Shown here: positions 12,906 through 18,363 of the stretch, piece after piece
Position numbering within the stretch: the stretch's first letter is position 1
Layout: the number at the start of each line of letters is the position of its first letter
DNA from: JAPLVS01 sp043809265
GTDB lineage: Archaea > Iainarchaeota > Iainarchaeia > Iainarchaeales > DTGL01
Length of the DNA: 18,363 nt
NCBI GenBank assembly: GCA_043809265.1
Contig: JAZDDY010000129.1
Span: 1-18,363, forward strand
Reading direction: 5' to 3'
The notes under the pieces: generated by a model
Told to the model about the DNA's origin: nothing
What the model saw: only the letters and a program-made list of their open reading frames with translations
Database searches by the model: none
Translations under genes and position numbers: made by a program

Positions 12906-13402
12906 TTTTTTCCGAACTCTTTTTTGATTGCGCCGTCCTTTTCAGCTATTTCTTTCCCGATCGCAGCCATATATTGCGCCGCCTTCGCGGCAAGTTTTGC
13001 ATCGCAGATTGCAAGGATTTTTACGGCGTGCAGTGCCGCATTCTCAGGCTCAAGGACTGTCGCGCAGGGAACATTGCTCGGCATGCGCAGCGAGGAAAGC
13101 AGGTCCATGAAATCGAATTTTTCACAAAGCACAGGGCAATTTATTACCGGAAATTTCGAATGCCCCGAAATAAGCGGGCCCAATGCGTTGCTCCTTCCCG
13201 CAGCCGCGATGAAAACAAGGCTCTTGAATTTCTTTTCGTATTCTCTCACGGCGCCAAGCACGCTTTCCGCCGCCTTGTGCGCGGAAACAGCCCTCACCTC
13301 GAAATTAATTCCAAAACCGTTCCTTTTCCAGAACGCAATCATTTCCTCGGCAATGCCCCTGTCCTTGTCGGAACCCAAAAATATGACAACCGCGCTTTCC
13401 AT
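12902..13402 (-). CDS. purE: AIR carboxylase, class II PurE
   Basis: This 166-residue PurE belongs to class II, which carboxylates 5-aminoimidazole ribotide directly with CO2, as in the animal PAICS enzyme, so no PurK is needed. The class call rests on G-S-D-K-D (10-14), V-S-A-H-K (39-43, where class I has S-A-H-R), A-G-R-S-N-A-L-G-P-L-I-S-G (68-80), V-I-N-C-P (86-90) and S-S-L-R-M-P (103-108), all of which follow the animal pattern rather than the bacterial mutase. The ATG at 13402 is chosen because GGAGG lies seven bases upstream and the fold starts there; the open frame continues 72 codons further left into purC but is not PurE-like. It is adjacent to purC and overlaps folD by ATGA. No purK is visible in the window. 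Confidence 0.93.
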   Translation of the reverse strand: MESAVVIFLGSDKDRGIAEEMIAFWKRNGFGINFEVRAVSAHKAAESVLGAVREYEKKFKSLVFIAAAGRSNALGPLISGHSKFPVINCPVLCEKFDFMDLLSSLRMPSNVPCATVLEPENAALHAVKILAICDAKLAAKAAQYMAAIGKEIAEKDGAIKKEFGKK

Positions 13403-13403
13403 T

Positions 13404-14435
13404 TCATTCCCTCCAGGAATACAATTTTTCCAATGCCTCGCCAAGGCCGCGCGCCCTGAATATTTCTTTCCCGCAGTACCTGTTTGCGCCGGCGCAGTAC
13501 ATTTCGCTGACAAGCTCAAGCAGGGCAGGCGGCAGGCTTTTCGGTTCAACCTTACAATATTTTTTCCAGTCCCTGTCCTTTTTTTTCTCTGCCTTTGCCT
13601 TGGCTTTTTCAACCGCATCGGCCCAGCCAGGCTGGCTTTTCTTGTAATGCTGCCTTATGACTTCCTTGCTTATTTCCTTCCCTGCAAAAGAAAACCTGTT
13701 TTCATCGAAAGTGCCTGCGACATCAGCAACAAAAAGTTCGCCGCGGAAACAGAACATTTCGATTTTGCCGTCCTCGTGCTCCAATCCCTGCCTTTCGGCC
13801 TGTTCGGTGATTATCCTGTTCACTTTTAGCGCGATTTCCTTCAGTTCAGAGAATTTTTCCTTTGAAAGGCACGATATTTCTAAAGCCTCCTTTTCTGAAA
13901 GGTAGCGGTCCTTTGCCTCGAGCTTTGTGGAAAAATCGATTATCGGCTTTTTCAGCCTCACGTTTTTCTCGGGCCATTTTTTTCCCTTCAGCCCGGCCTT
14001 TGATGGCAAAAACCTTTTTCTGGCAGAGCTGCCGACCGGCACGGAATTGCGGAAGATTATTTCCAGCGGCACCAGGAAATTTTCCCCTGCCTTTTTCCGG
14101 AAAAGCGCGTAATCATACTTGCCTTTTTTGAATTCCAGTTCAGGCTTCCTTGTCACCATGACCTTCATTTCCCCTGCCGGCTCTGAAACATCGTTGAACT
14201 TTTTCACAACGCCGTCCTCGATAAGGCCGAGATAATGGGTCTGAACCCCGATTTTTTCCATGAGCTCGAAATTGAATGCCGCCATCATGCAGAGCGCCCT
14301 GCCTTTGAGCAGGATTGTGTCAGGCATTTTGCCCCAATCGAAGACTGAAAAATCGTTCGAGAAAACGAATTTGCCTGTGCCGAGCACAGCGTCAGCCGGA
14401 CCGCTTTCAAGCACAAGTTCCTTGACCGAACCCAC
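13404..14435 (-). CDS. purC: SAICAR synthetase
   Basis: PurC joins aspartate to CAIR with ATP. The 343 residues exceed the roughly 240 of short bacterial PurC and are nearer the long archaeal/eukaryotic forms. The N-terminal ATP-grasp-like region shows V-F-S-N-D-F-S-V-F-D-W-G-K-M-P-D (24-39) followed by K-G-R-A-L and T-H-Y-L-G. The central P-L-E-I-I-F-R-N-S-V-P-V-G-S-S (122-136) is the substrate-binding segment. F-S-T-K-L-E-A-K-D (168-176) and later G-K-I-E-M-F-C and V-A-D-V-A-G-T-F-D-E-N-R-F are family-like. The start is a GTG at 14435-14433 with AGGGG about eight bases upstream. It is the first gene of the minus-strand operon, divergent from the PurN-like gene. Its stop lies one base before the purE start and inside the purE ribosome-binding spacing. 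Confidence 0.92.
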   Translation of the reverse strand: MGSVKELVLESGPADAVLGTGKFVFSNDFSVFDWGKMPDTILLKGRALCMMAAFNFELMEKIGVQTHYLGLIEDGVVKKFNDVSEPAGEMKVMVTRKPELEFKKGKYDYALFRKKAGENFLVPLEIIFRNSVPVGSSARKRFLPSKAGLKGKKWPEKNVRLKKPIIDFSTKLEAKDRYLSEKEALEISCLSKEKFSELKEIALKVNRIITEQAERQGLEHEDGKIEMFCFRGELFVADVAGTFDENRFSFAGKEISKEVIRQHYKKSQPGWADAVEKAKAKAEKKKDRDWKKYCKVEPKSLPPALLELVSEMYCAGANRYCGKEIFRARGLGEALEKLYSWRE

Positions 14436-14467
14436 AAAAAAAGCCCCTGGAATAAAAAAGGAATTAT

Positions 14468-14480
14468 GGTATTTTAATTG
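14468..14480. promoter_or_regulatory. Shared A/T-rich promoter region between purC and the PurN-like gene
   Basis: The string TATTTTAATT reads as a TATA-like box in both directions: TTTTAAT for the plus gene at 14514, and TTAAAATA for purC at 14435. Starts about 25 bases away would give short leaders carrying the GAGGGG and AGGGG sites respectively. One element may drive both, or two boxes overlap. Confidence 0.4.
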
Positions 14481-14513
14481 TTTGCGAGCCTTGTTAATTT
14501 GAGGGGCTTCCAG

Positions 14514-15332
14514 ATGTTCGGGTTGTTTTCGCCAAAACCGTTGTTCGAGCCGAAAAACAGGCCTTTGAAGCTGGCGGTGCTGTTTTCAGGGAATGCGGGC
14601 TCCGCAAATTTTATTCTTGAGGAAATGAAGAAAAGGCCCGAACTCAAGCAAAAAATAAAGTTTGTGGGTGCCTTTTCGGACAATTCGATGTCGCACGGCG
14701 CGCACTCGCTCAAAAACCACGGCCTGGAAATAGCCATAGTGGACAGGGACAAGTTTTTCATCATTCATGCCCTTGACCCGAAAAACCAGGACGCAAAGAG
14801 AAAATATTTCGAGCGCGCACTGCAAGAACTGAAGGAGATGGGTGCGGACTTTTTGATGCTGAGCGGTTTCATGCGCATTGTGGGCGAGCCTTTGCTTTCG
14901 GAATTCGTGTTCCGCATGCTCAACGTCCATCCCTCCAACCTAACGATTATTGCGGAAGGAAAACCGGCTTTTACTGGAAAGAACGCGGTAATCGACGCCC
15001 TCACCGCGGGCCGGGCGGAACTGCGCTCGACAGTCCATTTTGTCACAGGGGAAGTGGACTGCGGCCCAGTGCTTGTGCTCTCGAAGCCGGTGCCTGTCGA
15101 CACCGCAAAAGTGAAAGAACTGCAGGACAACAAGGCAGGCTTGCAGGCTTATGCTGATTCCCTGCAGGAAAAATTGAAGCGCGAAGGCGACGACCCTGCA
15201 TTCCTGAAAGCCCTCGAATTGGTCGCCGACGGCCTGGTCGGCATAAAAAACGGCAGGATATTCATAAAAGAAAACGGGAAATGGAAGCAGGGCTACTTTG
15301 ATATTGAAACGAATTCTGTTAAATCCACTTAA
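14514..15332 (+). CDS. PurN-like formyltransferase with a C-terminal extension
   Basis: A 272-residue protein with the formyltransferase fold of GAR transformylase (PurN). The catalytic triad is in place: N137-x-H139 in L-N-V-H-P-S and D182 in E-V-D-C-G-P-V, with S-G-F-M-R-I (117-122) and S-T-V-H-F-V-T (172-178) as in PurN. It departs from PurN in three ways. The phosphate loop reads S-G-N-A-G-S-A-N instead of S-G-N-G-S-N. The substrate loop after N-V-H-P-S lacks the usual L-L-P-x-Y-x-G-L/x-H pattern. About 60 residues are added in total, including a 13-residue start and a helical C-terminus. The ATG at 14514 is chosen for GAGGGG seven bases upstream; a TTG twelve codons earlier has none. Context supports a purine role; the exact substrate is uncertain. 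Confidence 0.8.
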   Translation: MFGLFSPKPLFEPKNRPLKLAVLFSGNAGSANFILEEMKKRPELKQKIKFVGAFSDNSMSHGAHSLKNHGLEIAIVDRDKFFIIHALDPKNQDAKRKYFERALQELKEMGADFLMLSGFMRIVGEPLLSEFVFRMLNVHPSNLTIIAEGKPAFTGKNAVIDALTAGRAELRSTVHFVTGEVDCGPVLVLSKPVPVDTAKVKELQDNKAGLQAYADSLQEKLKREGDDPAFLKALELVADGLVGIKNGRIFIKENGKWKQGYFDIETNSVKST

Positions 15333-16342
15333 CCCACTATCCTGCCTGCTTCTTTCGCCCTGATGCCGTGCTTTTCCGCGATTTCAATCGCCTTGTTCGG
15401 TTCCGGGGTTACAACCAAAAAGCAGTTGCCCATGTTCCAGGACCTGAAGGCGTCCTGTTTCGGCACATTGCCCAGGCGGACCATTTCAAGGAATTCCGGA
15501 TTCGGTTCCCACAAATCCTCGAAAACAGCCGAAAGGCGCGGGTTTTTCATTATGCGCTCGAAATTGCCGAAAATGCCGCCGCCTGTGATGTGCGCAAAGC
15601 CGTGCGCCTCGCACTTCCCTTTCTCGCCGTAAACGCCGACCATTTCCACAATCGCGGGACTGACAATAATCGAGGGCTTGAGCAGGATATCGCCCCACCT
15701 TTGACCTTTAAATTTTTTCAGGTGCCATTTTTCCCCGTAATTTTTTTCGAGAATCCTTCTCGCAAGGGTAAGGCCGTTCGAGCGGATGCCGTTGCTTTTG
15801 AATGCCACAATCGAATCGCCTTTCCTGATGCGCGAGCCGTCGACTATTTTCTTTTTTTCAAGCACGCCGATAAGGTCGGCATTCCATGCAAAGCCTTTCA
15901 CCTGGTCAGGCATTTCCGCGATTTCCCCGCCGACCATTGAAATCCCTGCGCGCTCGCAGGCCTTCGGAATTCCTTTCATTAAGCCTGAAATGACATTTTC
16001 ATCCACTTTCCCTATATCGATTGTGTTCGTGGCTGCAATCGGCTCGCCGCCCAGCGCCGCACAGTCGTCTGCAACCATTGCAATCAGGTCAAAGGCAAGG
16101 GAATCGTATTTTTTCATTTTCCATGCGGCGACAGCCTTGCTGCCGACGCCGTCGCAATTTTTCACAACAATCGCGTTTTTGAGTTCCTGGAAAAATATCG
16201 GGCCGGAAAACCCGCCATCGCAAAGGATGGCCTGCCCGATTTTTCCTTTCCTGTTCCTGAAGGTCTTTTTGGATTCGTTGTATGCGATTGCCGAGCACCT
16301 GTCGCCGAGCTTAACATCCACGCCTGCCTTTTTATAATCCAT
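15329..16342 (-). CDS. purM: AIR synthetase
   Basis: PurM closes the imidazole ring of FGAM with ATP to give aminoimidazole ribotide. The 337 residues are full length. The N-terminal D-Y-K-K-A-G-V-D is the family opening. The glycine-rich and metal/ATP-binding segments include C-D-G-V-G-S-K-A (63-70), D-L-I-A-M-V-A-D-D-C (85-94) and G-E-I-A-E-M-P-D-Q (139-147). S-N-G-I-R-S-N-G-L and G-F-A-H-I-T-G-G-G match the C-terminal ATP-binding domain. The ATG at 16342 has GGAAGG nine bases upstream and lies 18 bases after the purQ stop, so purL-purQ-purM form one operon. Its TAA overlaps the TAA of the convergent PurN-like gene, sharing the TTA/TAA bases. Confidence 0.95.
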   Translation of the reverse strand: MDYKKAGVDVKLGDRCSAIAYNESKKTFRNRKGKIGQAILCDGGFSGPIFFQELKNAIVVKNCDGVGSKAVAAWKMKKYDSLAFDLIAMVADDCAALGGEPIAATNTIDIGKVDENVISGLMKGIPKACERAGISMVGGEIAEMPDQVKGFAWNADLIGVLEKKKIVDGSRIRKGDSIVAFKSNGIRSNGLTLARRILEKNYGEKWHLKKFKGQRWGDILLKPSIIVSPAIVEMVGVYGEKGKCEAHGFAHITGGGIFGNFERIMKNPRLSAVFEDLWEPNPEFLEMVRLGNVPKQDAFRSWNMGNCFLVVTPEPNKAIEIAEKHGIRAKEAGRIVG

Positions 16343-16360
16343 TTTGTTTCCCTTCCTTTT

Positions 16361-17167
16361 TCACCTGAAATTTTCCCTCGCGTACTTAACTGCATTTTCG
16401 AAAACCTTTAAACCCTGTCCGTTCAATTCCTGCGGTTTTTGGCGCGTCCATTGCGGGTGGTTGGTTGCAAAAAGGAAGGCTTCGGGATGCGGCATCAGGC
16501 CGAGCACGTTGCCTTTCTCGTTGCATATTCCTGCAATCGCATTCATTGAACCGTTGGGGTTTTCAGGGAAATCCATTGTGGGCTTTCCGTCTCCGCCGCA
16601 ATACTGGAGTGCGACAAGCCTTTTCTCCCACAAAGCCGAGAGCATATCGCTGTCCGCAATGAATTTTCCTTCGCCGTGCCTGCACGGCACTTCAAGCGAG
16701 CCTATCCCCCTGAGGAAAATGCTGTTCGATTCCGGCGCTTTAAGTTTCACCCACCTGTTCTCGAACCTGCCTGAATCGTTGTAGAAAATCGAGGCCTGCT
16801 GTTCGCCGTATTTTCCCCCGACGGCCGGCAGGAGGCCGCTTTTCACAAGTATCTGGAAGCCGTTGCATATGCCGATTACGGGCTTGCCTTCCTTGATAAA
16901 TTCCACAAGCGAATCAAAAAGTTTTCCCTGCCTTCCGGCGGCATGAACGATTTTATTTGCAAACGCCTTCCCTGCCCCCAAATCGTCGCCGAAAGAAAAC
17001 CCCCCCGGAATCGCAAGGACATGGAATGCCTCGAGCTGTTTGGGGCTTTCAATGAGGTCGTTGATGTGCATTCTTTTCGCCTGGGCGCCGGCTTTTTCGA
17101 AGGCAAGCGCTGTCTCATAATCGCAGTTGATGCCTTCCCCGGTAAGAACCAATGCCATGATTTTCAT
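16361..17167 (-). CDS. purQ: FGAM synthase glutaminase subunit
   Basis: PurQ is the class I glutamine amidotransferase that supplies ammonia to PurL for FGAM synthesis. The 268 residues contain the nucleophile C101 in G-I-C-N-G-F-Q and the H227-x-E229 pair in M-P-H-P-E, with P-G-G-F-S-F-G-D-D at 54-62. The length is longer than the roughly 225 residues of Bacillus-type PurQ, with the extra sequence mainly in the 120-200 region, and resembles the archaeal form. The ATG at 17167 has GGTGA upstream that overlaps the purL stop, so it is translationally coupled to purL. No purS gene lies between purL and purM; it may be elsewhere. Confidence 0.95.
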   Translation of the reverse strand: MKIMALVLTGEGINCDYETALAFEKAGAQAKRMHINDLIESPKQLEAFHVLAIPGGFSFGDDLGAGKAFANKIVHAAGRQGKLFDSLVEFIKEGKPVIGICNGFQILVKSGLLPAVGGKYGEQQASIFYNDSGRFENRWVKLKAPESNSIFLRGIGSLEVPCRHGEGKFIADSDMLSALWEKRLVALQYCGGDGKPTMDFPENPNGSMNAIAGICNEKGNVLGLMPHPEAFLFATNHPQWTRQKPQELNGQGLKVFENAVKYARENFR

Positions 17168-17171
17168 TTTT

Positions 17172-18363
17172 TCACCAGTCTAATGTGCGTTGCCACTCCT
17201 TTTTCAAATCGAAAATGTTTTCCTTCAAAATCCTGCCGCCATTAAAGCCGGTTATTTCCAAAAAAGGCCCGGAAGCGGTTTCCCCTATGCATCCGGATTC
17301 TTTTCCTGAAAGGATTGCCTCGAATTTTTCCCTGTTTTCAGGCTTTACAGTCGCAATAATCCTTGAAGCGCTTTCCGAGAACAATGCCTGCGCATCATTC
17401 AATGCGCCTTCGCACGGCAGCTTTTCAAGGCTAACCTTCATCCCAAGGCCGCCTGCGAAAGCGCTTTCCGCGAGCGCGACTGCAAGGCCGCCCTGCGAGC
17501 AGTCGTGCGCGCTTTCCACCACCCCTTCAAGGATTGCCTCGTGGAACGCCTTGTAAAGCGCGAGCGCCTTTTCCGCATCCACCTTTGGCGTGATTCCTTT
17601 CCGCGAGCCGTGTTTCTGCAGGAAAACAGAGCCATGCAGTTCGGCCCTTGTGATGCCAATGGCATAAACCAAATCGCCTGCACTCTTTGAATCCATTGAA
17701 ACCGCTTTCCTCACGTCATTTACAATGCCGAGCGCAGAAATAAGAAGCGTGGGCTTTATCGAATATCTTTTTCCCCCGACATCCCTGTCTCCCGCAAGGG
17801 AATCCTTTCCCGAAATGAAAGGCATGCCGAATGCAGTGGAAAAATCAAAGCACGCCCTGCCTGCCCTCACAAGTTTTCCCAGGTGTTTTTTGCCTTCGGG
17901 ATTTTTCAACTGGTGGAATTTCGGGTCAGGCCAGCAGAAATTGTCAAGCAATGCGATTTTTTTCGGGTCAGCGCCTGTTGCGACAGCATTCCTCACGGCC
18001 TCGTCGATTGCGTTTGCAGCCATCCAATAGGAATCATTTTCCCCGATGCAGGGATTTATCCCATTGGAAACAACAAGCCCTTTCCAGGAATCGGCGAGTG
18101 GCTTTATCACGGCAGCATCGCTCGGCCCGTCGTTGGCTTTTCCGGCCAATGGCTTTACAACGCTTGCGCCCTGCACTTCGTGGTCGTACTGCCTTACAAC
18201 CCAGTGCCTCGAGCAGACGTTAAGGTCTGAAAGGATTTCTTTCAATTCGCTTCCGAAATCCGAAACCGCAATCCCGCCCTCAGGCTCTTCAGGCGCAGGC
18301 GAGAATTCCGCCTCAAGCTCAAGCCTTGGAAGGCCGTCATGCAAAAAATCAAGGCCGAGGAAA
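17172..18363 (-). CDS. purL: FGAM synthase synthetase subunit, C-terminal part
   Basis: PurL uses ATP and ammonia from PurQ to convert FGAR to FGAM. About 397 C-terminal residues lie in the window; the frame is open through the right edge (F-L-G-L-D-F-L-H-D-G-L-P-R-L at the edge), so the start is outside. Visible family motifs include N-P-C-I-G-E-N-D-S-Y-W, A-V-A-T-G-A-D-P-K-K-I, D-N-F-C-W-P-D-P, P-F-I-S-G-K-D-S-L and H-D-C-S-Q-G-G-L-A-V-A-L-A-E. The chain stops without a fused glutaminase domain, and a separate purQ follows, so this is the short, multi-subunit PurL. It is the first visible gene of the purL-purQ-purM operon; the promoter is off the window. Confidence 0.94.
   Translation of the reverse strand, partial: FLGLDFLHDGLPRLELEAEFSPAPEEPEGGIAVSDFGSELKEILSDLNVCSRHWVVRQYDHEVQGASVVKPLAGKANDGPSDAAVIKPLADSWKGLVVSNGINPCIGENDSYWMAANAIDEAVRNAVATGADPKKIALLDNFCWPDPKFHQLKNPEGKKHLGKLVRAGRACFDFSTAFGMPFISGKDSLAGDRDVGGKRYSIKPTLLISALGIVNDVRKAVSMDSKSAGDLVYAIGITRAELHGSVFLQKHGSRKGITPKVDAEKALALYKAFHEAILEGVVESAHDCSQGGLAVALAESAFAGGLGMKVSLEKLPCEGALNDAQALFSESASRIIATVKPENREKFEAILSGKESGCIGETASGPFLEITGFNGGRILKENIFDLKKEWQRTLDW

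Noticed and set aside
13403..13618. A 72-residue N-terminal extension of PurE
   Set aside because: It lies inside purC, is not PurE-like, and a GGAGG site sits seven bases ahead of the ATG at 13402.
1..18363. CRISPR array, insertion sequence, phage or toxin-antitoxin genes
   Set aside because: No regularly spaced repeats, transposase motifs, terminal inverted repeats or recognisable defence genes were seen on either strand.

Overview
The window looks like a piece of an archaeal chromosome, probably from a small-genome DPANN-type lineage; the lineage is an inference from gene content and I cannot place it further. The archaeal evidence is direct. There is a run of ftsZ, secE (Sec61-gamma type), spt5, rpl11 and rpl1 in the classical archaeal order, plus gatE, an archaea-only amidotransferase subunit. 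Archaeal TATA-like boxes lie about 25-35 bases ahead of several starts, and some genes appear leaderless. No phage, IS, CRISPR array or canonical tRNA/rRNA gene was seen, and no gene-free stretch exceeds about 270 bases.

Layout. (1) 1-3383, minus strand: ftsZ > secE > spt5 > rpl11 > a multi-pass membrane protein > rpl1 (its 3' part runs off the left edge). The membrane gene interrupts the usual rpl11-rpl1 junction, and rpl1 has what looks like its own promoter and structured leader. A 67-base extended hairpin sits just after secE. (2) 3653-5339, plus strand: an unrecognised 227-residue basic protein, then an eIF2B-family protein resembling ribose-1,5-bisphosphate isomerase. (3) 5383-9264, plus strand: gatE, a bifunctional phosphoglucose/phosphomannose isomerase, and a ROK sugar kinase; the last two overlap by ATGA. 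(4) 9350-10213, plus strand: a PHP-domain phosphoesterase with all its metal ligands. (5) 10239-14435, minus strand: purC > purE (class II) > folD > a 21-residue mini-ORF > purH > a small Cys/His protein, tightly packed with overlapping or coupled starts. (6) 14514-15332, plus strand: a diverged PurN-like formyltransferase, divergent from purC and convergent with purM. (7) 15329-18363, minus strand: purL (5' part off the right edge) > purQ > purM.

The right half is therefore a de novo purine synthesis island. PurL/PurQ make FGAM, PurM makes AIR, class II PurE carboxylates AIR without PurK, PurC makes SAICAR, and PurH performs the last two steps to IMP. FolD interconverts methylene- and formyl-tetrahydrofolate, and so can supply the formyl donor for PurH and for any true PurN. 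PurH and PurN are more typical of bacteria and eukaryotes than of archaea, many of which use PurP, PurO and PurT instead.

Most of the window is ordinary housekeeping. The observations most worth following are the mini-ORF between folD and purH, which is a second, diverged copy of the folD C-terminus; the structured element between secE and spt5; the palindrome-flanked promoter and hairpin leader of rpl1; the atypical PurN-like protein; and the orphan small genes.
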